Positions 19,092-27,526 of a stretch of 64,000 nt of DNA are shown here, piece after piece (position 1 is the stretch's first letter; every line of letters begins with the position of its first letter). The position numbers and the translations under genes were made by a program. A model generated the notes under the pieces. That model worked only from the letters and a program-made list of their open reading frames with translations, made no database searches and had not been told where the DNA came from. Source of the stretch: Bacilli bacterium (GTDB taxonomy: Bacteria; Bacillota_I; Bacilli_A; ML615J-28; CAG-698); contig JAFZWP010000013.1 in assembly GCA_017617065.1 (NCBI GenBank), positions 264,335 to 328,334 of the forward strand. The letters are read 5' to 3'.

Positions 19092-19120
19092 AAATGATGT
19101 AACGAAAGTTACATCATTTT
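19091..19120. terminator. Bidirectional terminator between 17922 gene and msrA
   Basis: Thirteen-base perfect stem AAAATGATGTAAC/GTTACATCATTTT with a GAAA loop and T-runs on both sides. It overlaps both stop codons of the convergent genes. Confidence 0.93.
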
Positions 19121-19602
19121 TTTCTACCAGATTTATTTAATTCTTCTTCAAATTCTTCAGGATTTTTTAAGTGATACTTTTGATGGTACTCTTCAGCTTC
19201 ATAAAACACTTTAAACTTTTCAATAGCAATATATACTTTTTTATTAGTTTGCTGTTCTAATTCTTTTATTTGTTTAATAGCTTCTTCTTTTTCATCTATA
19301 TCATTATAATATATTGCTAGTGTATAAGAATGACCTCTATCGATAAACTGACCATTTTCATCAAATGGATCAACATTTTCCAAAAAGAATTGTAGTATCT
19401 CTTTATAACTAATAATAGTTTCATCATATATAACTTTAATAGTTTCACGATGAAGCGTTTTTTGACTTTTAACTTCTTCATAAGTAGGACTAACTTCATC
19501 TCCACCTGAATAGCCACTAACTACATCAACGACTCCATTCAGACTAGATATAAATGATGCAATGCACCAAAAGCAACCTCCTGCTAAATATGCATTTTTC
19601 AT
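19114..19602 (-). CDS. msrA: Peptide methionine (S)-S-oxide reductase
   Basis: Repairs oxidised methionine residues in proteins using a catalytic cysteine. The 162-residue protein opens with GGCFWC, placing the nucleophile at C10, and carries the further family motifs GYSGG, TLHRETIKVIYD (as LHRE) and the YHQKYH segment near residue 140. No MsrB domain is fused. It starts one base after the stop of the acyltransferase gene and is co-transcribed with it. Confidence 0.95.
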   Translation of the reverse strand: MKNAYLAGGCFWCIASFISSLNGVVDVVSGYSGGDEVSPTYEEVKSQKTLHRETIKVIYDETIISYKEILQFFLENVDPFDENGQFIDRGHSYTLAIYYNDIDEKEEAIKQIKELEQQTNKKVYIAIEKFKVFYEAEEYHQKYHLKNPEEFEEELNKSGRKK

Positions 19603-19603
19603 A

Positions 19604-20872
19604 TTACGCTAATCCTTTAGGTAGATTGTTACCTTTATCGCGTTGATATTTAAAATATAATTCTTCAGTTGCTAGGGCCATCTTAGTTACATTAAATTTA
19701 CCAGTTGGATAAATATACCAAGTATCATTAATTGTATTTAGATCAATACAATCTCCATGCTTGAATAAGTATTGATATTCAATATGGACAGAGTATTGTG
19801 TTCTAGCATCTATTTCCATATTGAATTCATCACCATCTACATCTATTCCTTTTACTCTAAATCCATTCATATCATGAATTAGCGTACCTTTTCCTAAATG
19901 GATGAATTTATTTTTTGGTAGGCTATCAACACTTACTTCTAGTTCACCACTAGAATATGTACCTTTTTCTACTTCTTCAGCTACACATTTTCTTTCCCAT
20001 TCATACCAATCAGGAATATGAGTAAATTTATCTTCTCCATTAATACGTTTTAATTCACCCAAGGTAGTCATTTCCCATTTAGCGCCACAGTTTTTACATT
20101 CTAAAATAGTATCATGTGAATCCATTGAGTGTTCTTCCCCACAAGCAGGACATTTGTATAATACTCTATGCAATCCTTTAGCACGATTAGGATCATCAAT
20201 GATGATACCTTTTTCTTTTTGCCATTTGAAATCATCATATTGGAATTCATCCACAATTCGCTTATTAATCTCATCAACTGATAAATCATTAACTTCTTGT
20301 TCTGTTAATAAAAGTTTATATGTAGCTTCCGTTCCAACCACACCCCTATCATGTGATGTATCCCAAAATGGTGAATTAACATGATGGCCATGACAAATTA
20401 AAGTAACTACAGGAACTTTTAAAAACTTAGCTAACTTTGCAAGGGAAGCAGGTAATACTGCTGTAGTTCCACATAAAGAATATCTAGCTTCTGGATATAA
20501 TGCCACAACATTTCCCATGTTAATAGCTTTCTTTAAGTTTTTAATTAATACTAAATCATTAGTGAATTTTCTTTTACAAATGCAGCCTACATCTCTAAGT
20601 AACCATTCTCTATTTAAATATCCATCAATTGCTACTACATAATTAGCTTCATTTTTGCCAAGTACATATTCAGCTACTGAAAAATCAAAAAAGGCATTAT
20701 GATTACAAAGTAGTAAAAATGGTGCTTTTAAGTCTTGCGTATTAACATAAGTAATAACTGGTTTATGTTTTTTAATATTCCCATTTATAAGTAGTGGAAT
20801 AAGTGGTTTTAAAAACCACTTTACTTTCCTTGGTGGAATAGACATATCAAATCTTTTAAATTCTTTTTTCAT
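19604..20872 (-). CDS. PlsC-like acyltransferase with zinc ribbon
   Basis: 422-residue protein whose first 220 residues match the 1-acyl-glycerol-3-phosphate acyltransferase fold: HX4D motif H58-NAFF-D63, and a YPEARYS substrate-binding motif near residue 118. A zinc ribbon (CPACGEE...CKNCGAKW, near 250-275) and a beta-rich C-terminal domain follow, an architecture shared only with the 17922 paralogue here. It probably acylates a lysophospholipid or glycolipid at the membrane. A GGAG site precedes the ATG. It follows the PIN toxin by eight bases and precedes msrA by one, so it appears to be in the toxin-antitoxin transcription unit. Confidence 0.82.
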   Translation of the reverse strand: MKKEFKRFDMSIPPRKVKWFLKPLIPLLINGNIKKHKPVITYVNTQDLKAPFLLLCNHNAFFDFSVAEYVLGKNEANYVVAIDGYLNREWLLRDVGCICKRKFTNDLVLIKNLKKAINMGNVVALYPEARYSLCGTTAVLPASLAKLAKFLKVPVVTLICHGHHVNSPFWDTSHDRGVVGTEATYKLLLTEQEVNDLSVDEINKRIVDEFQYDDFKWQKEKGIIIDDPNRAKGLHRVLYKCPACGEEHSMDSHDTILECKNCGAKWEMTTLGELKRINGEDKFTHIPDWYEWERKCVAEEVEKGTYSSGELEVSVDSLPKNKFIHLGKGTLIHDMNGFRVKGIDVDGDEFNMEIDARTQYSVHIEYQYLFKHGDCIDLNTINDTWYIYPTGKFNVTKMALATEELYFKYQRDKGNNLPKGLA

Positions 20873-20880
20873 AACTGCTC

Positions 20881-21297
20881 CTATTTTTTTGCATTATTAA
20901 TAATGTCAATCATTTCTTTGGGAGTGACAACATAATTCCTTATTGGATAGTGCTTAATATTTCCTGTAATTAAGTAGGCATCCATTGTATTTCTTGCACT
21001 CATTACTATTTCGTAAAACACTATATCATCTTCATCAATGAAATCTTCTAAATATTGTTCCCTTTTTAAAACTATAGCATTCGCTCTGATATTATCGATT
21101 GTGTCTTTGACATCTTCTTCACTGAATCCGAATTTATTCCTAGTTAATACATCTATATATTCATTCAGTATTTCTTCATTCAAAAGTGGAACAATTATGT
21201 TACTATTTACTAGGTCTAAGATGGCCCCAGGAATTGAGTTATGCCTAAGCATAGATGATACAACAACATTTGTGTCGATTACAGCATAATACTTCAT
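20881..21297 (-). CDS. PIN-domain toxin (COG1569 type)
   Basis: 138-residue PIN-domain protein, predicted metal-dependent ribonuclease and toxin of a toxin-antitoxin pair. Acidic residues of the PIN site are visible: D8 in AVIDTNVVVSS, Glu in the ILNEYIDVL helix and Asp in NTMDAYLITGN near the end. It overlaps the antitoxin gene by four bases (ATGA), which is the usual coupling for such pairs. RNA targets are not known. Confidence 0.87.
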   Translation of the reverse strand: MKYYAVIDTNVVVSSMLRHNSIPGAILDLVNSNIIVPLLNEEILNEYIDVLTRNKFGFSEEDVKDTIDNIRANAIVLKREQYLEDFIDEDDIVFYEIVMSARNTMDAYLITGNIKHYPIRNYVVTPKEMIDIINNAKK

Positions 21298-21587
21298 TTA
21301 TTGATCCTTTTCCTTTCATCTCTAGCCTTTTTTATTTCTTCATTTATTTCATCTAAAGTCATTTCAGAATTACCATTATCTTCTGAGGTAGTACGCATTC
21401 TATCTATAGCAAGAATTGCCTTGAGTGTTGATTCATTAATCTTTGTATCAAATGGAATTCCACCAACCAAAACAGACTTCTTAAAAAACATTCTTACCGC
21501 TGTAGAGAGATCTATTCCTAGTTCGCTATATATAGCTGTTGCCTGATTTTTCAATTCATCATCAATTCTAACTTGTAAAACTGCCAT
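21294..21587 (-). CDS. RelB/DinJ-family antitoxin
   Basis: 97-residue ribbon-helix-helix antitoxin: the N-terminal MAVLQVRIDDELKNQA strand-helix and GIDLSTAVRMFFKKSV are the DNA-binding and dimer segments, and the Lys/Glu-rich C-terminus should wrap the toxin. The ATG at 21587 follows GGAGGTG; the longer open frame to 21620 includes the promoter. RelB-type antitoxins usually pair with RelE-fold toxins, so the PIN partner is a mixed pairing. Likely autorepression at the promoter immediately upstream. Confidence 0.87.
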   Translation of the reverse strand: MAVLQVRIDDELKNQATAIYSELGIDLSTAVRMFFKKSVLVGGIPFDTKINESTLKAILAIDRMRTTSEDNGNSEMTLDEINEEIKKARDERKRINK

Positions 21588-21611
21588 TTTGCACCTCCAC
21601 CATTCAATTAC

Positions 21612-21640
21612 ATTATACACACATTGTATTACATTGTCAA
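21612..21640 (-). promoter_or_regulatory. Consensus promoter with direct repeats before the toxin-antitoxin genes
   Basis: On the minus strand TTGACA (21640-21635), exactly 17 bases, TATAAT (21617-21612). The spacer holds two ACAATGT copies whose starts are ten bases apart, a plausible operator for the ribbon-helix-helix antitoxin. Confidence 0.85.
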
Positions 21641-21666
21641 TACGTATATTAATAAATCATAGAAAA

Positions 21667-21690
21667 AAGAGAAGAAATTATTCTTCTCTT
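21667..21690 (-). terminator. Terminator of the sulfoquinovose-type operon
   Basis: Ten-base stem AAGAGAAGAA/TTCTTCTCTT with an ATTA loop, followed on the minus strand by a T-run. It ends the operon that starts at about 33.0 kb. Confidence 0.88.
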
Positions 21691-23123
21691 TATTTACCTT
21701 TTACGGCTAACTTTACACATTCATATCCACCATCATAAAATCCTTTAGCTTTAAGATCATTAATTTGATTACAAATGTGGATTAATATTTCTTTATCCGA
21801 TAACAATCTATCTAACATTGTGTTGATTGATTCTTTAGTTGGGCATTCGAATGTGGAATCGCCTTTTTCTCTACCATTGATAGCTCCATATACTTCATGG
21901 CCACCAATATGTCTCATGAATAATTTTGGAATTGGATAATATGCAAGTTCACTTGGTTTGGTAATTAATAAATCAGATACAGGCATAAGTAGGTTTGTAG
22001 AATATACTGCTTCAAAAATATTCTCATTATAAATTGAATAAATACCACTTACATCTTTATCTTTAATATCTTTTGCAAATTCTTTTAATTTACTATATTC
22101 GTTAAAGAAATTGTTTGATTTAAAGTTACCAAGTTTTTCTTGTAACTTTTCATAAACAGTTTTATGGTCCCCAAAGTTAATAAATAACGCTACCCTACCT
22201 TCTTCAATATAAGGTAGTAAATGTTTAATCATAGCAAGATACATATCAAAACCAGCGCCAGCTCCACCAACTGTCATTAGAATACGAACTGGTTTACCAT
22301 TTTGCAATCTATCGACTCTTCTAGCATTATCATTTTCTAAATCAACTAATAATTCGTGATCTACAAAACAGCCTACCATCTTTAAATCTTCTTCTGGAAT
22401 TCCTTTTAATGGTTTCTTATCAAATCCATTTAACATCTTATATCCTAAATAAGCAAATGGAGTTTGAACAGTATGAATAGCTCCTTCTGATAAATGTAAG
22501 CCCATTGGCCAGTTATCAGGTATAGCATTAACTACATGAGTTAGTCCTGCATGAATGGCACCTTGAGATGGCCATACATGAGTTGCAATGTATGGGATAT
22601 CTTTAGGGATATTTCTAAAGATTGGTACTAATAATTCAGAATTCTTTTGGTCTTTCGCATTATATGAAATCTTTTTAAATCCTTCTGAATTTAATGGCTC
22701 CCAAACTAATTTATTAAATAATTTAGATTTTTGACTAATGCGAGAAGCTAGAGAATACATATCATTTTGTTCACGAATCATTTTTGATCCTGTAGCATCA
22801 AATGATGCTAAATCAAGCCAATATGGTTTGTAACCTAATGCTTTAGCACAACTTGCCATAGCAATAGAAATACGATAATGGCCAAATCCCATTCTGATAT
22901 TACCAACAATTAGTGCGTTATCAGCAAATTTCTCATTTGACTCACCAAATACGATATTGCTAGCGCCTAAGAAATCTAGTGTATCGATATCTTTAAAACT
23001 AATTTTATAATCAGCATTTGAATCATCACCATATTTTTTAATATATTTTTGTTTACTTTTATTAGCACCTTTTACAACTTTAGCACTCATTTCATTGCCA
23101 AAAATAACACTACTTTTGTCCAT
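21690..23123 (-). CDS. GT-B-like protein of unknown function
   Basis: 477-residue protein that I cannot name. It has two features of GT28-like glycosyltransferases: a nucleotide-fold start NIRMGFGHYRISIAMA near residue 73 (compare GGGH in MGDG/diglucosyl-diacylglycerol synthases), and a C-terminal SDLLITKPSELAYYPIP segment near 390, the position where such enzymes bind the sugar nucleotide, followed by GGHEVYGA. The middle contains VGGAGAGFDMYL, a glycine-rich loop. It is the last gene of the operon and its start overlaps the alpha-galactosidase stop by one base. It could be a glycosyltransferase or a phosphorylase-like enzyme; the latter is speculation. Confidence 0.6.
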   Translation of the reverse strand: MDKSSVIFGNEMSAKVVKGANKSKQKYIKKYGDDSNADYKISFKDIDTLDFLGASNIVFGESNEKFADNALIVGNIRMGFGHYRISIAMASCAKALGYKPYWLDLASFDATGSKMIREQNDMYSLASRISQKSKLFNKLVWEPLNSEGFKKISYNAKDQKNSELLVPIFRNIPKDIPYIATHVWPSQGAIHAGLTHVVNAIPDNWPMGLHLSEGAIHTVQTPFAYLGYKMLNGFDKKPLKGIPEEDLKMVGCFVDHELLVDLENDNARRVDRLQNGKPVRILMTVGGAGAGFDMYLAMIKHLLPYIEEGRVALFINFGDHKTVYEKLQEKLGNFKSNNFFNEYSKLKEFAKDIKDKDVSGIYSIYNENIFEAVYSTNLLMPVSDLLITKPSELAYYPIPKLFMRHIGGHEVYGAINGREKGDSTFECPTKESINTMLDRLLSDKEILIHICNQINDLKAKGFYDGGYECVKLAVKGK

Positions 23124-24727
23124 TATTCCATAACTCCTTTTAAAGTATTGTATTTAAGGTTATAAACTTTATCATAAAGTTTATAACTTATTAAAATATA
23201 ATTACCATCTTTTTGATATGATTTATCACTACTCTTATAGAAAAGATCAAATGCTCTTTCTAATAATGCTTTTTTATCTTCATCATAATCACTAATATTA
23301 TCTGATGTCATTAATACACTACCAAATAAGCTGTTGATAGTAAGCAAAGCTTCTTTTTGCATCTTTGATAATTTAATGTTGTTATCTCTTAATAAGAAAA
23401 CATCAGGATCATTTAAGAATAAATGATTATTTAGGAAACTTCTATAAATTGTATTTTGAAGAGTAACTTTAGTAGATATTCTTTCACGATGCATATGACG
23501 CATAAACCATACATCATCAAAAATTAATGATACATCTGGGCCAATTCTTAAATATTCAAATTTTCCAGCTACATTTGATGGAATTGCACCACATCCTAAT
23601 ACTAATTTATCTTTTAGTACTTCTTTAATAAAGCTATAAGCAGCATCAGCCACTTCTGCTCTAGTACGCCCTTCATATAAAGGAAGGCTAGCTGCATATA
23701 AGAAATCTAATTTGAAGAAATCAAATCCTAAATCAATAAAGTATTCTAGGCATTCTTTAATGTAGGCTAGGGCATCTGGATTATCCATATCAAGGGCATA
23801 AAAGCCACTCCAGTTGCCTCCACATTTGTAAGGAGCCCCATCTACCATCTTTAACAAATCTTTTCTTTCATTAAATAATTTAGATTTAGTTTCTGCTACA
23901 AATGGAGCTAGCCATATACCAGCTTTATAGCCTTTAGAATGAATGGATTCAACTATATCTTTTAGACCATTTGGAAATTTAACTGGATCAATATCTTTCC
24001 AGTCCCCAACAAAAGTTTCATATCCATCATCAATTTGGAATAAATTGAATCTAGAATCTAGTCCTTCTAAATCTCTTAAGATAATCTCTTCGTTGATATT
24101 TTGATAATAATTGTACCAAGATGTATATCCAAATACTTTATCTACATTAAGTGTAGGATACGCGTTGTGAACAGCCTTAATTCCTTCTTCGATATTATTA
24201 AATTCATAATAATCAAATAGAGTAAATTCTTCACCCTTACCAAGTTTTTTATTTTCACATAAACTAAGTAAGCTTAATGATTGATTAGACTTATCAACTT
24301 CATATACTAAATAAGCATTTTTTACATTAGCGCTATAACTAAAATATTCTTTTTTACCTCTAATATAGAAATAATCATATCCATGAAGTTTATTTTTATC
24401 ATAATGATATATTAGATTATCGCCATAACGATCAAAGCCAAATGCATTATTTAAAAACTTAGGAAGTTTTGCCACATCTCTTTCTTTAAAAGAAAGATTT
24501 ACTTCAGCTGTATCAGTCCATGATTGATAACCATTTAAAAACATTAAATCTTCATTATCTATTTTTTTATCTGTAGATAAGCTAGCTTTATCTAGGGAAA
24601 TATCGGCTAATGCTTTAACGCTGATAGTTGTGTGATTAGCATTTTTATTAACTACTATTTCTAAATCTTCATTTGAATTATTAGTTAATAATTGATTTGA
24701 ATCTTTTAAGTAAGATAAATTAAGCAT
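23123..24727 (-). CDS. GH36-family alpha-galactosidase
   Basis: 534-residue glycosidase of the GH36/GH-D clan. An N-terminal beta-sandwich domain is followed by a TIM barrel from about residue 200. Motifs: FQIDDGYE and GDW near 230-243, the nucleophile D341 in FFKLDF and the acid/base D398 in RIGPDVS. These match alpha-galactosidases. No signal peptide is present, so the substrate must first be imported. It overlaps the GPH transporter gene by eight bases. Its presence inside a sulfoquinovose-type operon suggests a plant galactolipid-derived substrate such as digalactosylglycerol, which is inference. Confidence 0.85.
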   Translation of the reverse strand: MLNLSYLKDSNQLLTNNSNEDLEIVVNKNANHTTISVKALADISLDKASLSTDKKIDNEDLMFLNGYQSWTDTAEVNLSFKERDVAKLPKFLNNAFGFDRYGDNLIYHYDKNKLHGYDYFYIRGKKEYFSYSANVKNAYLVYEVDKSNQSLSLLSLCENKKLGKGEEFTLFDYYEFNNIEEGIKAVHNAYPTLNVDKVFGYTSWYNYYQNINEEIILRDLEGLDSRFNLFQIDDGYETFVGDWKDIDPVKFPNGLKDIVESIHSKGYKAGIWLAPFVAETKSKLFNERKDLLKMVDGAPYKCGGNWSGFYALDMDNPDALAYIKECLEYFIDLGFDFFKLDFLYAASLPLYEGRTRAEVADAAYSFIKEVLKDKLVLGCGAIPSNVAGKFEYLRIGPDVSLIFDDVWFMRHMHRERISTKVTLQNTIYRSFLNNHLFLNDPDVFLLRDNNIKLSKMQKEALLTINSLFGSVLMTSDNISDYDEDKKALLERAFDLFYKSSDKSYQKDGNYILISYKLYDKVYNLKYNTLKGVME

Positions 24728-26162
24728 CTTGTTCCTCTTTAGAATCTAAGGCATTTTCTTTAAAGAAGTTTTCATCTTCTTTTTTCGCAATTATACTCAT
24801 GATATGTTTTTCACGGTAGAATGATAAAATAACTGCACCTAAACTGCAGAATACGATAGCAACTATTGCTACAATCATTAGTCCAGTTGTAGATGGAACG
24901 ATATCATTTGATGTTAAGTCTTGTTCTACACCCAAAATTGCTAAAGAAGTGAATGCTAACATAGCAATACTTTGACCAAACTTCATAGCAAATGTACGTG
25001 CTGCAAAGAACATTCCTTGACGATTTTCACCAGTTGTTACTGCTTCAGCTTCAGCCACATCAGCTACGATTGATTGAGGAATAATTCCAAGTAGTGACAT
25101 TGGGAATGCAGCGATTAAAACAATTAAAATACCATAAACAATTCCAGGAAGTGGAATTACATTAATCATTGCCGTAACTAAATAAGCAATAGCTAAACCT
25201 ACAAAGCCAGCAATAACAAGTTTTTTCTTACCAAACTTCATAACAAGTTTTGTTACGAATGGATAGAAGCAAGCTGATAATGCTGTCATTGCACCCATTA
25301 AAACTGTTACCCAAATTTCATCTAAGCCCATTGATACCTTTACAAAGAAAGGAAGACCTGTTTGGAATAAAGTTAAACCAATCCAATACATAATGTCAGA
25401 ACCAACGAATTTCTTGAATTCTTTGTTTTTGAATGTAGATGTTAATGATTTAAACATATTTGAGTTAGATGGTTCTGCATCTACGAAATCTTTTTCTTTT
25501 AATAAGAATGTAGGTAGTAACATAGCAACTAGTGCTACTACTGCTAAAACGATAAATATAGCTCTATAACTCCAAGCAAAGCTTGCTCCTGCATCACGTA
25601 AGCTACCTGCAAATAAGAATGGAAGGTATGCAAGTAATGTTCCAGCAAAGAAAGTTAGTGAAATAGCAGTTGATATAAACATTCTATCTTCTTGAGTTTT
25701 GCCAAATTCAGAAATTAAGGCATTATACGGAGTACAATACATTGTCATAAATAAATAGAATAAAACGATGAAGATACTTACCCATAAAACATTAACCCAG
25801 CTAGTTTCAGGAACTGGTGTACAGAATAATAAAATAGTTGTTACTGCAAATGGCACTGCTGCATATTGCATGAATGGAATTCTACGTCCACGTTTATTTC
25901 TTGATCTATCCGAAAGTGTGGCAATTAGTGGGTCAGTTACGGCATCAAACACTCTACTGAAAGCAGTAATTAAGCCAAGTACTGTTAAGAATCCTCCTAT
26001 TACTAATCCTGGAGTTATATATTTTATAGCTCCTGCATCTACATCTGTAGCAGTTGGTAAGTAAAATGTTACTAACCAAGTATTAATGATACCGCCTAAA
26101 ATTGACCAACCAAGTTGACCAACAGCAAATATCCACATTTGCGCTTTTGTTAATCTTTTCAT
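24720..26162 (-). CDS. GPH-family (MFS) sugar transporter
   Basis: 480-residue twelve-helix transporter of the glycoside-pentoside-hexuronide:cation symporter type. Visible signatures are FGQLGW-like VGQLGWSILGG at the start, DAVTDPLIATLSDRSRNKRGRR near residues 75-95 and GENRQGMFFAARTF near 380. It probably imports the glycoside substrates of the operon (sulfoquinovosyl glycerol, alpha-galactosides or both) by cation symport. It lies between the exporter and alpha-galactosidase genes. Confidence 0.88.
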   Translation of the reverse strand: MKRLTKAQMWIFAVGQLGWSILGGIINTWLVTFYLPTATDVDAGAIKYITPGLVIGGFLTVLGLITAFSRVFDAVTDPLIATLSDRSRNKRGRRIPFMQYAAVPFAVTTILLFCTPVPETSWVNVLWVSIFIVLFYLFMTMYCTPYNALISEFGKTQEDRMFISTAISLTFFAGTLLAYLPFLFAGSLRDAGASFAWSYRAIFIVLAVVALVAMLLPTFLLKEKDFVDAEPSNSNMFKSLTSTFKNKEFKKFVGSDIMYWIGLTLFQTGLPFFVKVSMGLDEIWVTVLMGAMTALSACFYPFVTKLVMKFGKKKLVIAGFVGLAIAYLVTAMINVIPLPGIVYGILIVLIAAFPMSLLGIIPQSIVADVAEAEAVTTGENRQGMFFAARTFAMKFGQSIAMLAFTSLAILGVEQDLTSNDIVPSTTGLMIVAIVAIVFCSLGAVILSFYREKHIMSIIAKKEDENFFKENALDSKEEQDA

Positions 26163-26183
26163 AATAATTCTCCTTTTCTTTTT

Positions 26184-26924
26184 TTATATTATTGCGAGTA
26201 TTCCTGAAATAAACAAAAGCACATATGTTAATCTCAAAAATACTTTTTGATTAAGCTTTCCTACAATTAATTTACCAATAATTATTGATATAAATGATAC
26301 AGCTGTAATGATTAAAGTTAAGATCCACATATGGGCATTAACAAACTTACCGCCAATTAAATCAATTCCAAATACAAATGAATTTAGGATTATCCACATA
26401 GCTGATAATGTTGCCCTAAATTCTTTTTTCTCTTTAATTCTTGTAATCGCATATATTACAACTAGTGGTCCCCCTGATGTATATAGATAATGAAGAATAC
26501 CACCAATTATTAGAATTATTGCTTCAACCCAAAACGGAATATGTTTATCTTCAAAATGGAAGAATATAAATAGTAATGATATTAAACAGATTATGCCACC
26601 ATATACTTTAAACACAATATCACGATTGATATTATATTTACCAATTACTAAATTTAGGCCGTACCCTATCATTAATCCAATCCCCACAAATCCAAGTAAA
26701 ACTATAAAATGGTGAAAATGGATTTCTTTATAATTTCTTATCACTACTACTAAACATACGATGATTGCTACTAGGTTTAGAATGGGTCTAGCTACATCAT
26801 AACCAACTAGTCTAATTGATGCTGGCATTGCAAGCACCGTACCAGCAAAGCCAGTAATTGCTTGGATGATGTTAGCTAACATTACGACGATTACAAATAA
26901 AATCTCAAATAATGTTAATCCCAT
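26184..26924 (-). CDS. TauE/SafE-family sulfonate exporter
   Basis: 246-residue membrane protein with seven to eight helices and the TauE/SafE opening (LANIIQAITGFAGTVLAMP). Family members export sulfite, sulfoacetate and related organosulfonates. In sulfoglycolytic operons a TauE/SafE protein is the usual candidate exporter for the C3 end-product, here expected to be dihydroxypropanesulfonate. It overlaps the DUF4867 gene by ten bases. The substrate is inferred from context. Confidence 0.85.
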   Translation of the reverse strand: MGLTLFEILFVIVVMLANIIQAITGFAGTVLAMPASIRLVGYDVARPILNLVAIIVCLVVVIRNYKEIHFHHFIVLLGFVGIGLMIGYGLNLVIGKYNINRDIVFKVYGGIICLISLLFIFFHFEDKHIPFWVEAIILIIGGILHYLYTSGGPLVVIYAITRIKEKKEFRATLSAMWIILNSFVFGIDLIGGKFVNAHMWILTLIITAVSFISIIIGKLIVGKLNQKVFLRLTYVLLFISGILAII

Positions 26925-27526
26925 TTTATCAAAGTGTTTTCTCCAACAATCCCAATGTAAGCGCCGTTTTTAGCTTGGATGGTATCCTTATGAGCATAAA
27001 GCCATTTGTTTTCTTTCCATAAACGCTTATCACTTGATGGGCTTTCTAAATCACGGTTAGTGCCATCAGTTAAAATAACAGCACATCTGAAACCATCTTT
27101 AGATAATTTACAAGGTGAAAAATGAAATGTATATGGATTCATTACTACAGCTTCACCTTTTTTTACTAAAAAGTGTAAGCAATCGGCTGAATCAATTACG
27201 CCATCTTTGATATCATCCTGACTAGCTAAAATTAATACTAAATCATTAGCTGCCACGTTTACTTCTGGGCAATTATGATATTCTAAACAATTAAGGTATG
27301 AATTATAACCATTGCAGTAGCCTGCTTCGATTTCTTTGCCGTTAAATACTTTATCCTTTAGAGCAATAATCGAATCAAGTTTTTTAAATTCTTCATCATC
27401 TCTAATATATAAATTACCATCAGTTGGCATTTTAGCTTTATCTAGTAAGTATTCTACTACTTCGCTAAAATCACCATCTAGTAAATAACCATATTTATTA
27501 AATCTAGAATCTGTTACTCTTAACAT
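26915..27526 (-). CDS. DUF4867-family protein
   Basis: 203-residue protein matching the DUF4867 pattern: EAGYCNGYNSYLNCLEYHNCPEV near residues 65-90, DLVLILASQDDI, a central EAVVMNPYTFHFSPCK strand pair and a C-terminal LWKENKWLYAH block. The conserved His/Glu/Asp pattern (CLEYH, FHFSP) suggests a cupin-like metal site. DUF4867 genes travel with sulfo-TAL clusters of gut Bacillota (from memory), but I know of no firmly assigned reaction. A mutarotase or isomerase-accessory role is conceivable. It overlaps the isomerase gene by 23 bases. Confidence 0.75.
   Translation of the reverse strand: MLRVTDSRFNKYGYLLDGDFSEVVEYLLDKAKMPTDGNLYIRDDEEFKKLDSIIALKDKVFNGKEIEAGYCNGYNSYLNCLEYHNCPEVNVAANDLVLILASQDDIKDGVIDSADCLHFLVKKGEAVVMNPYTFHFSPCKLSKDGFRCAVILTDGTNRDLESPSSDKRLWKENKWLYAHKDTIQAKNGAYIGIVGENTLIKWD

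Noticed and set aside
24720..26162. Melibiose/raffinose-only utilisation operon
   Set aside because: The GH36 and GPH genes alone would fit this, but they overlap or abut the TauE exporter and sulfosugar genes with no internal promoter or terminator visible.
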